Below the pieces are notes generated by a model. It was not told where the DNA came from. It saw only the letters and a program-made list of their open reading frames with translations, and did not search any database. Source: Megaleporinus macrocephalus (Eukaryota > Chordata > Actinopteri > Characiformes > Anostomidae). From it: a stretch of DNA of 64,000 bases. The position numbers were made by a program, and so were the translations under genes. Location: contig CM038703.1 of the NCBI GenBank assembly GCA_021613375.1, positions 24,044,194-24,108,193 on the forward strand, written 5' to 3'. Below, in pieces: positions 1 to 12,648 of this stretch (positions are counted from its first letter, which is position 1; each line of letters begins with the position of its first letter).

Positions 1-744
1 CTGCTGCACCATTTAAAGTGGGAATCATGTTTCTGACTGCTTTTACCCTCTGTAAATGTCTCCGGAGGGATTTGCTGTTGTAACTGTAAGCTGTACATGC
101 ATTTGCTTGTGTGTCACAACTTCCGGCTGTATAGCCCCTCTCACTCCTTATACAAATGTATTTGTTTATATTCTTGTTTTAAATGTGACATATTGTTCTT
201 CTACAACAAAGTTATTAAAAATACACAACATATTGTATTAACTCTATTGTAAGTTACTGCTGAATTTTGAATGTTGCTGGAGAGAAACACTTTATAAATG
301 CCAAACCATTATAGCTTACCTTGTTCTGAAAACTCCTTGTGCTGTCTGTAATGAGGAGGTGCCTGTGTAATTTTGCAGCTGATTAAATGAAATTAAATAA
401 ACATTAATGTCAGAATTTACAAATCTTTGTAAAAAAAGTTTACTGTGTTTATCTTCCTGTGGGGAGTGTTTGTTGACCTGCTTTTTACATACATATGCAT
501 TTTATTGTGTGTCTATGTGATAGAAATTTGTGTTTTATCATATACAACATCTTAATTACATAAAAACATTCCTTTATGTACCACAAGAACCTTAAGTGCT
601 TTTAAAAAAACCCTTTTCATAAAAGTTTAGTAGTTTTTAAAGAGGAAAGTTTAGCCTTGTGTTGGTATCAGTCGATACTTAAGGTTCCAGTATCAGTTTT
701 GGAAAAGAACTGCTTTCTCTAATTCCCACACTTCCTCTCTGCAG
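1..744. other. Upstream or intronic sequence of triobp, no exon seen
   Basis: No stretch here reads as a conserved exon. The sequence is AT-rich and ends in a good splice acceptor (pyrimidines then CTGCAG at 739-744) directly before the first recognised triobp exon, so at least its right end is intron. Earlier triobp exons must lie outside the window or be too short to recognise. Confidence 0.6.
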
Positions 745-856
745 CCTGACCTGCTTAACTTCAAGAAAGGATGGATGTCAAAACTGGATGAAAGTGGAGA
801 GGTACATTCCTGTTTTATCAGTTCATCTTTTCCTATTCTCTGTTGCTTTCTGTTTC

Positions 857-896
<40 letters not shown>

Positions 897-3085
897 AGAG
901 AGAGAGAGAGCAAGAGAAAGAGAAAGAATAAATCTTTTGTTAGGTTGTGTTCTCTGATTTCTTGATTTTATGTTTGTTGTAATAAAATAATTGATGGTAA
1001 TATAAATCATTATGTAACTCTATAATAATATAATAGAATTATAATGTAATATAACTATGTGTCTTAACAGTGGAAGAAACACTGGTTCGTGCTGACAGAC
1101 GCTGGTCTGAAGTACTACAGAGACTCTGGAGCAGAAGAGGTGATTGATCACACTCACTGGATTACATTACCTACAACTTAATTCATGTTTTCCCTCCACT
1201 AGCGTATAGACACTAAGCAAGCCAAACTGCTTCTGCAGTATGTCTAGATTGTTGGTTTAACTGAAACTGATCTATAACATAAACGCTGGGTTGTGGGTTG
1301 AAAGGAGTTGGATTGGGCCGTGTTGTGGTTTGAACTGGGGCTGTATTGTGGGTTGAAGTAAGGCTATGTAGGGATGCTGTTGGGGTGTGGTTAGTTGTAG
1401 AGTGAAGATTGATTGAGGCTCTGTTTAGGCTTTAATGTGTCTGCACAGTGACACTGCCGGACTGTATCTGCTTCTGTCCACTGCAGAAGGAGGAGCTGGA
1501 TGGTGAGATAGATCTCAGGTCATGTGTGAAGGTTTCTGAGTTTGATGTGGAAAGGAATTATGGGTTCCAGATCCAGGTGAGTGAAAAGTAGAGAGTTACG
1601 CAAAGTCTTGTACATTAAATGAGTAGATCCATAAAATTGTCAGAAAATTAGCAGAAGTAGGAGACCTGTAAAAAAAATCCTGTAAGTGAAATATTTCTAT
1701 AAAATCTTGCAAGCAGGAGTATGAGATCCTGACCCTTAAAGGTGGATATTTATATAAAATTCTAAAATTGTACACCCTAATGGTGTACAATATGTATAAA
1801 AGAAAGCTTTTTTATTTAACTTTATGTAGTTGATGTAAAAAATAGCACTGCCCCCGCCCCCTCTCTGTCTCAGACAAAGGAGGATGTATTTACACTGTCG
1901 GCGATGACGGCTGGAATCAGGAGGAATTGGATTGAGGTTCTGAAGAAAAGCATCAGACCCAGCAGCTCTCCGGACCTAACACAGTCAGTCTCTCTTGCAC
2001 GCACACACTTAGCTTAACATGGTTTATCTCATATGCAAACATACTTTTGCAATCTCTAACCCAGACCTTACACAATCAGCCCCTGTCACACACTAACCTA
2101 GTCTCTTCAAGATCATGCAGACAGTGTGTCTCTCTCTCTCTCTCTGCCCCATTTGGATAATGAGACAAACAAGCAAAATGTAGTTCTAAACTCCTTGAAC
2201 TTCCTTTCTTTCTCCCAGTGCTGCTTTTTTCTCTGTGTATATGTGGACTATGGGCAAGTGTATCTGATCAGTTCAGGTGTTTTAGCCACACTCATTGCTA
2301 ATAGATGTACAACATCAAGAACATAGCCCTGCAATCTCCTCAGACACACACCGTCAATAGAATAGATCGTACAAAACAGAGCACTGTTGTTGGATGCCAC
2401 CTTTGCTACCTTTGTCTACAAAATCTACCTCATTCATCAGCGCTATTTTTGTTAAATGCACATCTAGGAACAGCATAGCTATAAAGCAGTAGATTATGCA
2501 AACTCACAGGGCTGGACCACAGTGCACCATGCTCTGTTGCATCGATTACTTCAGAGTTCCAAACAGCTTCTTGCACAAGCATTAACATCAAAACAAGAAT
2601 AATGTATCAGTAGTTTCATAAAATGAGTTTCCATGCCCTTTATTTATACTTAGTATATGTATGAAAATACACATGTCTGTTTCAAGTGATGTAACTGTCA
2701 CTGCCCACATACATCTATGTTGGCAAGGATGTTGAGCAGTACATTCACTAGAGGGCAGTCCAGAGTCAAACAACATACATAGTGCCTCTCATTTTCATTG
2801 TTTCTTTTTCTTGTCCTGTCTGTAGACACATGGCTGTAGTTGTGCCCTGCTTGAACTATTGGCTACATTGCCCCTCATGGTTTCTGGCGGTACTGCTGTT
2901 TTATATGTACTGTGTAGCTGTACCTGTGGTCAGAATTGTGGATGTAAATTGTCAGAACACCTAAAGTGAGGCTACGACAAGTAACTTTTACTTAAAATAT
3001 TTAAATGTAAGTTTGATTGATTAAAAAAGTGTTGATTGATTGATTGATTGAAGAAAGGTCAGTGTATCAGTACATCACCAAATTA

Positions 3086-3150
<65 letters not shown>

Positions 3151-6100
3151 ATAGTACCAGTGATAAAGAAAACTCTCATCACCCCTCTTCCCGACATCAT
3201 GTGTCCCAGTCAGAAACTTCCTTTACTCCAACCCCTGCCAACCACAGATTTGATTATGTTGAGTTGTCTCCTGTGGCGACGCTCCCTTCCTCCACCCCAG
3301 CCAGTCAAAGAGAGGCTGGGGAAGGGCAGGTCCGTGATCATGGCCAGTGGCAAGAAGAGAGAGTTCGAGACCCCTCTCACAGCCAATGGGAGGCGGTACT
3401 GCAGCGTAAGGGGACGGGGACAGCTTTGGAACAGAAGAGAATTGAGGAGGAGATTGAGAGAAAGTGGGCAGAGTTTGAGCGCCTGCCCCTCAAAGAGATG
3501 AGGTCACTTCCCACATTGGGGTCACGGTCCGGCCCGTTAGCCAATGAGGCACTGCAGAGGGAGGTAGAGCGTGCAGATGATTTTCAATTTGCAAATTGAC
3601 AGCTGCAAATTATCAATCCATCTGTGTGTGTGTCATGAAACAGTAACCTAGAATGCTTTAGTCAAAGCCACTGACTTTTGAAAGCCACTAAGTACAACAA
3701 TTATTAAAATGCAACAAAAAATTCCCTTATCAGCAAATACAGAGCCAAACAGCAAAAAACTACATTTAGATTGCACTGAATAACCAATTCTGTTAGAATT
3801 TTACAGGCAATTGATAAGAAAGCCATCCTGAATGACTTTATGTGAAGTTGTTTGTTCCAGAGAAATTTCAGTGGTGTTGATGTGACACAGATGTCTGAGG
3901 AGTAAAGCTCCCTCACATTCTTTTTTTTAATACTTTTTAACTAAGCTTTTGTGATGATTTTGTATTTTTGTTTATTGTGGAATGGTTTATAGGGTTTGGT
4001 GAGGAAATATACTCAAAAACAAGAACAACCCTCCGCATTATTTGCATTGTAGATGTTGTAACTTCTGGTTTATATCACCAACGCTGTAAAAAAATAAAAT
4101 AAAAAAGGCAGTGTCTGTAAGCTTCTCTATAATAAACAGTTTCAGATTAAATCACTCAGAATGGCTGTTTATATTTCAATTAATGGAATTCCCCTTCAAG
4201 TCAGAGGAACTATAGGAGGAAGTATAGTCTTTATTGCACATATGCATGCTAATTATCTGTTTCTGCATTTGCTGCTATGATCCAGGTTTTCTGTCACATT
4301 TTTTGCTTTAATAATTTATTGTTCTTTTTTCATTATTTATTTATATCACATGCACTTACACTCATAAAGAAACATTGATAAACCTTACCTGAGATTAAGA
4401 TAGATTTTTGCAACTCGCCTTAAAAGTGGGTTATCATGTATTCATAAAGTGTCTTTGGCTAAAGCGTTCCTGGTGTGTGTTGTAGCAGCTTACACAGTCG
4501 TGTGGTGAGTGGCTTAACATCTAGAAGTTGAAAAAAAAAAAGTCCAAGAAATTTCTGCATAGATCAATCGTACACATGTAAAGAAAACACTTTAGGATGT
4601 GTGGTTTCGATCATCATTGCTGTGAACAGTAGTCACATGCTAAGTTTATCTATGGATGAACATTAAACCCAACTGTCAGGGGGCTTTATCTCTCGTTCTC
4701 TTTTTCTGTTTTTTTCTCTCCACCAGGTGGCGTCTCTAAGGCTGCAAATGGAGCGATTGCGGGGTGGTGGGGGTGGGGTTTGTGTGTGTGGGGGAATGTG
4801 TGTGGGTGTGTGCTGTGTGAGTTTGGAGCAGATGGAGCGCGCTCACAGACAGGCTCTAGAGGAGCTGCAGAGGAGGCATGAGCGTCAGACTGTTGAGCTG
4901 GAGAAAGAAAGAGAGAGAGTATTGCAGGAGGAAATGCAGGCCACAGCGCGTGGTAAGAAAGCACATATGTGCTTGCAGTTTTTTTGTCATAGGAATTTGT
5001 GTTCAACAGGTTCTACGATGTTCCTCAATGTCATGCCAAATATGCAGACAAAGTCAGGAAACACTACCAGTTTGTTTTACCATTTAAGACACGTCTCGAA
5101 ATCGAAAAAGGCACCAGGAGATAACAAAAGCTGTCACCTGTTTTATGGCTAAAGATATAATGCCGCTTAGCACAGTGGAGAAAGAAGCGTTCACCTGGTG
5201 AAAGTACTTGACTTAAGGTATCAACTACCCGGCAGACTGCGCTGCCGCTGCTTCATGAGGAATGTCGAGCAAAACTGGAGGCCGAGTTAAAGCTTGTGAG
5301 ACACTTTGCCACTATTGCTGCACTATTACTATATGTGGTCTAGACATCCGAACTGTACATAAGTCGTAGTGTGCATTACATCAACAGCAAGTGGAATTTG
5401 CAAAACTGATGCAAACAGCGTTTATCCCTGAGGCGTTAATCTCCCAGGCACACAAGGATGCACTCGCATCTTGGGGACTTGGAGAACACCGACAGGTCTG
5501 CATCACTACTGACCACAGAGCAAACATCATTAAGGCAGTCTCACTTAAAAAGTGATGATGATAATTATTATTATTATTATCATATGTATTTTAGTCATGT
5601 CTTTATAAGTGTATGTTATGATTATACAGGCATTGTAGTTCGCCTTATGGCCTGCATTCAGGGATGGGACAAAATTTATATTGAGATAATTGTCTAGATG
5701 GATCAGTATAGAAAAAAAATATTGTGATAACATTTTTGACCATATTGCCCAGCTCTAGATTACACTGTCAGCTTCAGTCTTTATAGAACAAAACATAGTA
5801 GTCTTCTTAATCTGCTACAACTGCTATTTCTGATAAGCTGGTCCACATCAGCGAATCAGACCTGTGCTATGTACATAACAAAAACAGCACATCACTGTTG
5901 TTTTTATTAAATAAGTGTTACACATTTAAAAGAGTGATAAACAAAAAAAAACTTTCGTGATTTATTACGAAGTCGGCAGTCATGTTAGCCAGATTGCTAG
6001 CATTAGCCAAAGGTAATAGTAGTAATAGCGGCTCATAAAACTCCAGTTAAAATTTTTGGTTGTTTACATCATCTTATCAAAAGTATGATGAGCATTAAAA

Positions 6101-9100
6101 CTACAAGTCAGCTTATTTGCTGGCTTCTTGTTCAGTTTTTCCTGTTCCACCTTAACTTATGCAGCAGTTGCATTCTGATACTGATATTCACAATATGTAA
6201 CAGTAATAACTAGAGATGGAAGGATTTATCGGCTATGTATCGGTATCGACCGATTTTTAATCAAACTACGGGATCGTTGTTCGGCCGATATTTCTCCAAT
6301 TTAGCCGATCCCGAGAGATGATCGATAGCGTTAAACAAATGAGCCTAATTTCTGTATTTCCAGCTAGCGTTTCATTGAATCCCCCTCCGGCCAGGTCCTT
6401 GCAATTCCTATCTGAACCGCTAGGTGGAAACACATTCCCCATCTTAGAAAGACTGACTCAAGTGGCGCGCCTCGCGAAAACAGTTTGCGTTTGTGTTGCG
6501 TCCATCTGGCAGCTTGTTGACGTATGTGACACAGACTCGTTTGGGAACCAAGACAAAGACATTTAACATTTAGTTTTTTGTTTAAAATAACCAGAGTCTG
6601 CTTTTTTGACTGCAGTTTTGACTGCATTTATTTAATTAGCTTTTTTAGTTTTAAAAGTAAATGTAATGATTGCAATATTGGGGATATTTGTTTATTTACT
6701 TTGTTTATTTACTGTTAATTTTGTTAAATATTGTGCTGTTTCACATGAGCTTGTTAAAAATGGTAGTAAACCAGTTTAGATCGTGTTTCCTGACTTGCTT
6801 GCGCTAATAACTACATGTAGCCCTGCTGTGGCATATAGCCCAGCCCTCAGTTGGTATCGGCTATCGGCTGTTCACGTTAAAAGGTGATCGGCGATCGGAA
6901 TCGGCCTCAAAAGCGCTGATCGGTCCACCTCTAGTAATAACACAGCAACTCAGTTCTTAAGTACTTATAAGAGCATGTCGTCAATGTATGAGTGGAGCAA
7001 AACCTAACACATGTTGAATCAGTTAGTTTGCTTTGTGGGCTAGTCCTGTATTTTGTATGAAAAAAATCTTGATACTAGAAAGCCACATTAAGAAGAAGAA
7101 ATTCAGTACCTACTCTAACATTTCTGTCCTCATTCCTATGTGTCAACATACCTTATGTATACAAAAAAATTTACCCACACCATACCAACAGAGCTCAATA
7201 GTGCTATCACCTCATACTGAAATGTACTTATGCATGGAAATATGTATGCAATTTTCCAGCTTATTAATGATTTTTAATTAGACTTGTTTTTAATATTCAA
7301 CCTCTCAGGCTATCCAGTCCCTCAGGCACACCTGACCCTATCTGGAGCTTTACATTTAAAATCTATATGTGGAAAACACTGACTAAAAACAAAAACTTCA
7401 TAGAACTGGTAGACTGCAAAGCAGTTTGATAGCAACGGCTGCTAAGCAGAGGTTGGAGGACTAAGAAAATAAGATATGAGATCAGTCTCTAAAAGGAAGA
7501 ATGGTGGGTCAGGCACACAGAATTAATTGACTTCAGCTGCTGATAAGTTACGTTAAAAAATTTGACAGACTATTCATCCAGAGATTTGCAAGACTGTAGG
7601 TCTGATAGTGTTATGACGCTGATCAATGAGATACATTATAATTTTTATTATGATTATTGTGTTGTGTTTATGTGCCCATGCATGTGTGTGTATCAGCTAT
7701 GGAGGCCCTGAAGAAGGCTCATAAGGAGGAGCTGGAGCGTGAGGTCCAGAAAGCTAAAAGCTTTCCGACACACACAGCAGACATACATACTCTCAGAGAC
7801 CAGCAACAGTGAGTATATATACACACATGCAAGCAACAGTGTATAGTGTGTGTATGTAGTATAGTAATATTTGATGGGACTGCCTTCACATAATTTTATA
7901 TATGAATGTGTAATTGTAACAGCTGCCAATTATTGAATTGTCTTTTTTGAATGTACAAACTTACAATTTAGAGCACACACACACACACACTTGCCTAGGC
8001 AGCCCGATCTATAGCGCCTGGGAAGCAATTGAGGGTAAGGTGCCTTGCTGGAGAACTTCAGCCGTGTCCTGTTGATTTAGAGGGTCAAACTGACAACCTT
8101 TAGATCAGGTTCCCTAACCTCCAGCCCACAACTGGGCAAGAAAAATAAATGTTTGGATTTCAAAAAATGCTTTAGAGCCTTTGATTGGATAATTACTGCA
8201 GTGATTAATATGTTTCTTCCTGGAACAATTATTTGAACCCTACGTAATGAAGTGAGTAGCTTTTCTTAAACAACTAACTATCGGAATAATGTAGCAACAA
8301 TAAAGCATCTGGATACATTCAGTAGATTATCAAGTGACTTTAAATTAATTGTATGAATAAGATTGATTAACAAACTGCTAAATTCAGTTGTTTGTCAAAT
8401 TCAGTTTTTCTGGAGTTTAACTGGATTGAAGTTGGGTTGAAGTTAAGATTAACGTTATGATTAGGGTGAAGTCAGGGTGAAGGTTTGGATTAGGTCTTGT
8501 GTTAAAGTTAAGGTTATGATCAGGATTAGAGCCAGTCTGAGGGTTAGAATTATGTTTTGGGTTAAGGACGTGGTTAGACCCAGTGTTCGGGTTAAGTTTT
8601 GGGTAAAATTAGGTTTTACTTAGTTTAAGTAACATATTAAGAATGCTGAATATCAACAGTACATATACTTACTGTAAGTAATGTATCAACAGTACATCTT
8701 CAAGACATTTAACTTCATTATATTCAGATGCTTCACTACTGTTACATCACTGATGTGTTGTTGATGTGTTACTGATAATCTATTACAAGTTTACTAACCA
8801 TCTACAGGGGGTTATTCATAATAAAGTAAAACCACTATGCTTGACATTAGGTAGTGTCTCACAGAATGTGGGGAAAAATGTATAGTATGTAATGTCCATT
8901 GCACTGGCCACATATTTTGTTTCTGTTTTGAAACGTCCATTTGGATGAACTGAACTTGAGTTCAGTAATTTTAGAAACCATTTGGAATTGTAAAAACCCT
9001 CTTAAATTTTACTGAGCATCCTCATTTGGGAACTGCATGATTCTGAATGTAATTCTTTGAATCTAACGCCAAAGAAAGAAACTTCTTACCTGCCTGAAAT

Positions 9101-11532
9101 GCCTCTTTGGAATTGTAAGCCTTTTTCTGTTACAAGTGGGCATTATCTCAGAGGTGGTGGGGGCTTAAAAAAGGGCTCAAACAAAGTTTTTTGGACAGTG
9201 GGTAAATGCAGATGTGCAGTATAGGAAAAATATTTTGTTTTGGGGAAAAAAATCTATTCTAGTAGACAACAAAGACTAACATTATAGACATGAAAATGAG
9301 CGCACCATTTCTTAATGCATGTATTTGGATTATTGGACTGTACAAATTCCTGTATGTCTGGATGCCATGGAAAAATCACACCAGCTGACCTGTCCATGTT
9401 CTGCTCGCAAATATGTTTAGTTGTAGTTGCTGTTGCGAGTTTGGACAAGTTTTAAACCACGTTTGTTAATACCCTTTTCAACCTAATGAAAAACTATAAA
9501 TGCATTTATATAAATATGTGTGGTAATAATTTCAAATTATTATTATTTTTTTAAGATAACAGTAGTATTGCAGTTGTACTCTGAGATTTGCTAGCCTTTA
9601 AGTGATGTACTTACCTTGTATACCAGCATTACAAATACAGAAAGCTCAGCATGTTGCTTTAACCTGTAATAAGTCAAGCTAGTCAGAATCCACTTTTTAT
9701 CTCTTAATATTCAGCTTAGCTAGCTACCAATGTTAGAACAGCTGAACCTGTTGAACTTTCAGAGGAAAATATGTATTTTCATTTTTCTCAACAATATTGT
9801 GATTGTAATTGATTTGTGATTCCTTTTTTTAATTACCAAACTTTTTTGTTCTATAATGTTTGTCCAACTTAGCAACAGTATGAAGAAATGCACTTTTAGT
9901 TGAAGCATGGGTTGGGAAATTTTTCCAGTGCCCAGAGGCACTCCATATGATTGTGGACTGGCGTGTGTGTGTATATAGGTTGGAGTTACACTCTCTAGAC
10001 AGAGAATTGCAGGCTCTGTCTGAGCGTTATTCTCAGAAATGCCTGGAGCTGAATCGTGCCCATCAGCACAGTGAGGAGAGGGAACGGGAGATCAGCCAAA
10101 AGGATAGAGAGATACAGCAGCTGAAGAAAGAAAACCAGGTAATCAAGAGACGGAGGGATAAGGGGTTTTAGTTTCAGCAAATAAGTGTCTTATGTATTTT
10201 AAATATTAATATTTTTATTTATTTATTTTATTTTTGATCTCAAAAAAGTGATCCTTGCTCACTTTCTCCGTCCAGGACCTGCAGACTCGTTTAACAGTGG
10301 AGATTCGGCAAATGCGCTCATTCGTTACAGGTCAAGGGTCAGAGGAGGTTGCTGCCAATGACAAAAAAGAGCATCCACCATGCGAGCTGGAGGTGAGGCT
10401 ACATTACCCTGCCTGGCAAATCAAATGTTGGAAACACTTTGTGCCATTGTAATTATTGCTGTTAATGGTAGTAGTATTATTGTATGAGTAGCATAATAGC
10501 TTTGTAGTAGTTTCGCAGCAGTAGTATTAAAGAAATGGTAGAGTTGAACTGAAGTAGTTGTTGTAATAATAGTCATATAGATGTAAAAGTAGTAGCAGAA
10601 GTATATAAATAAGCAAGAGTAATAACATAGTAAAACAGCAGTAGTAGAAATACTACAAATAAAAATATTAGTAACAATAATATAGTAAAAATAAACAGTA
10701 TTATAACAGAAGTGCAAATTGTTGCAGTAGTATAGAATTAGTGGCATAAAAGATAAAATAGTAGCAGTAGTTGTTTCATAAAAGGTAGTATAATAGTAGT
10801 AGTAATAATAGTAAAAAAGTAAAAGAAGAAGTAGTATAGAAGTGAAAGTAATAGAAGTAGCACAGAAGTAAAAGTATTAATATAGAAGTGGTATAAAAGT
10901 AAAACAAATGTAAAAATAGAGGTAGTGTTATAAAAGTCGTAGTAGAAAAGCAAAAATTGTTGGTGAAATAGTGGTACACATGTAATATCTGTGTAAAAGT
11001 AGTGGTAGTATAGAAATAAACATAGAAGTATATAAGAAGTTGTATAAAAGTAAAAATAATTGTATTTAAAGTAGTAGCAGTGATAAACTTATTACAAAAC
11101 ACTGTTAATAGAAATATTATGAAAGTAGTAGTTAGTAAATAATAAGTAATAAGAAAATAAAATAGTGATGGTAGTTGTAAAATAGAAGAAGTATTATAAA
11201 AGTTAATGCAATTTTTATGGCAGTAGTAGTGGTAATATAGAAGTAGTAGTATAGTGGTGAGAAGTGTTTTAAAAGTCTTATTATGTCTGTGCGCAGGTGT
11301 TGTTGAGAGTGAAGAAGAATGAGGTGGAGTATTTACACAAAGAGATAATGTGCCTGCGGAACGAAGTGCAGTTTCTCAACATGGTACAGTGAGCGTGTGA
11401 GTGAGTGAGTGAGTGATTGAGTGAGTGAGCAAGCATCTGTCTGTGACTGACATGTCTACACTTCAGTAACAAATATTGTATATTTTTAAACATTTAATAT
11501 ATCAGATCATTAAACATAAATCTTCTTCCTTG

Positions 11533-11581
<49 letters not shown>

Positions 11582-11753
11582 ATTCGTTCAGGAGAAGCAG
11601 GGTGTGTGTACACGTTATAAAGATGTGTGTGAGGAGCTGCGGGGGATAAGGGAGCACAATGAGCGAGAGGCTCAGACTCTCAGGGAGCACCTGAGACTGG
11701 CCATGGCAGCACTGCAGGAGGGCCAGCACCTCAGCAACAGCCTGCAGCACTGA
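745..11753 (+). CDS. triobp: TRIO and F-actin binding protein, C-terminal part (PH domain + coiled coil), 5' partial
   Basis: Eleven exons join in frame to the stop: 745-801, 1071-1139, 1487-1576, 1874-1983, 3155-3563, 4727-4952, 7697-7808, 9979-10138, 10276-10392, 11297-11383, 11592-11753. All introns are GT-AG and the total is 532 residues plus stop. The first four exons encode a PH domain ([50 protein letters not shown]). Exon 5 carries the linker motifs FDYVELSP and [17 protein letters not shown]. The later exons are heptad-rich coiled coil ending in [13 protein letters not shown]. The related protein MPRIP has a similar PH domain, but the linker and C-terminal motifs fit TRIOBP. In mammals this region binds F-actin and the RhoGEF TRIO and acts in actin bundling and stereocilia rootlets. 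Exon 6 contains an odd Gly/Cys/Val-rich insert. The start codon lies outside the window. Confidence 0.93.
859..912. repeat. (GT)n followed by (GA)n microsatellite
   Basis: About 35 bases of GT repeat run into about 16 bases of GA repeat, in the triobp intron between 801 and 1071. Confidence 0.95.
3090..3148. repeat. (CT)n microsatellite serving as a polypyrimidine tract
   Basis: About 29 CT dinucleotides end 6 bases before the AG acceptor (3153-3154) of the fifth recognised triobp exon. The repeat therefore occupies the position of the polypyrimidine tract. Confidence 0.95.
5060..5560 (+). pseudogene. Relic of a ZBED-like hAT transposase
   Basis: In the triobp intron 4953-7696, broken reading frames on the plus strand resemble the BED-finger hAT transposases. 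Around 5130-5230 are segments reading [18 protein letters not shown] and RYQLPGR, and around 5480-5540 one reads [16 protein letters not shown], typical of the catalytic core region of that family. Frames shift several times and there is no continuous ORF. The order of the segments is not that of an intact gene, so this is a decayed, probably rearranged copy. The assignment rests on remembered family motifs. Confidence 0.6.
6203..6941. mobile_element. Non-autonomous hAT-type DNA transposon with 8-bp target duplication
   Basis: The element spans 6211-6933 (723 bp). It begins TAGAGATGGA and ends TCCACCTCTA, imperfect inverted termini. It is flanked on both sides by the identical octamer GTAATAAC (6203-6210 and 6934-6941). 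An 8-bp duplication and TAGAGRTGG termini are hallmarks of the hAT superfamily. No transposase-like frame is recognised inside. It lies in the same triobp intron as the ZBED-like relic, but the two are not obviously parts of one element. Confidence 0.88.
8285..8834. repeat. Dispersed repeat family, copy 1
   Basis: This stretch matches 22120-22650 in the same orientation. Shared blocks include GTAGATTATCAAG, a middle part of irregular GGTTAAGGTTA-like steps, AATGTATCAACAGTACATC and a shared right end containing AATAAAGT. Neither copy has a recognisable coding frame. It is probably a non-autonomous interspersed element, class unknown. Confidence 0.75.
10450..11280. repeat. Degenerate GTA/ATA-type trinucleotide tract
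   Basis: About 830 bases of the triobp intron 10393-11296 are built from irregular GTAGTA, ATAGTA and AAGTA steps. Translations on the minus strand give only Tyr/Phe/Thr/Leu-rich strings, so the apparent ORFs there are artefacts of the repeat. Confidence 0.85.
11531..11579. repeat. (GT)n microsatellite before the last triobp exon
   Basis: About 24 GT units end 12 bases before the AG acceptor of the terminal triobp exon (11592). Confidence 0.95.
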
Positions 11754-12648
11754 CGCATACTGAACACAAAGAGGCTGCAGCAGCTTGAGGGTTAGAATTT
11801 TAAGAGTTTTGAAATGTGGATTTTAAGATTTTAATGTAGGGTGTAAAGCTGGTCACCAACCCATTAGCTTGAGGTTCATAGCGAGAGTTTGAGTTTTTGT
11901 TTGGGGTTTAGTATTTGAGGTTTATGGTTTGAGATTTATAGTTTGGGGTCTGCGGTTATTAGGTTATTAAGATTAGTGGTGGCATAATTCTTATTGGGCT
12001 AGTTTCCCAGACATGCATATAGCCTAGTTCTGCACTGCACAGGATTTTGAATGGATATTTTCCATTGAAAAAAAAATATGTTAATATCATCGGCAGTGTT
12101 TTTTTTTCTAATTTGTAATGTATTGTGTTTATTTCAGCTGAAGTGGGAGAGCCAGAGGAGCCTGTCATTTCAATCCAGTCAGCCAATCAGCAGCAAGAAA
12201 CTGCCTCAGCTAACCTGTCCTGATACACTGGGTCGCTTAAATCTGTCTCTGCACTTTTTTATCATGTGACTGTTGTCTCTTTGTTTTTTATAATATTGTA
12301 TTGAGAGAGAATCCTCCTGAAAACGCAAATCAAAACTACACATGTGGAGAAAAAAATGGACTGAACTGGAATTTCTTCTCTCTTCAAAGCTTTATTACAA
12401 CTGGAACTTGGAGGAAACCTGGAAAACTGCACAAAAATTATGAAACCGAAACAGTCTCATCTACTGTGGCACAATGTATGTGGATCCAAGCTCATGTCTT
12501 CATGATTTGTCCAGAATTGCAGTACTGACAGCTCCTATAAGTAACACACTGTTAAGGATGTTTGTGTTGTAAAAATCTCAGTCCATACTCTTCCACAGTC
12601 CAGGGTGTTGTTTAAACCTCAAACACCCTTAACCCACTAAATAATAAA
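11754..12648 (+). other. triobp: Probable triobp 3' UTR with candidate poly(A) signal
   Basis: The sequence follows the triobp stop codon. The first convincing AATAAA on the plus strand is at 12643-12648. A stretch after an acceptor-like site (TTTATTTCAG, 12129-12138) is open for about 29 codons, but I could not link it to a donor in frame. The end of the transcript is inferred only. Confidence 0.45.

Noticed and set aside
10421..11102. Minus-strand frames of about 71-108 codons rich in Tyr, Phe and Thr
   Set aside because: Direct translation of the degenerate GTA/ATA tract; they lie inside a triobp intron.
12139..12226. Open segment after a good acceptor-like site downstream of the triobp stop
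   Set aside because: About 29 codons are open, but no donor in the last triobp exon joins to it in a supported frame. It is more likely 3' UTR.
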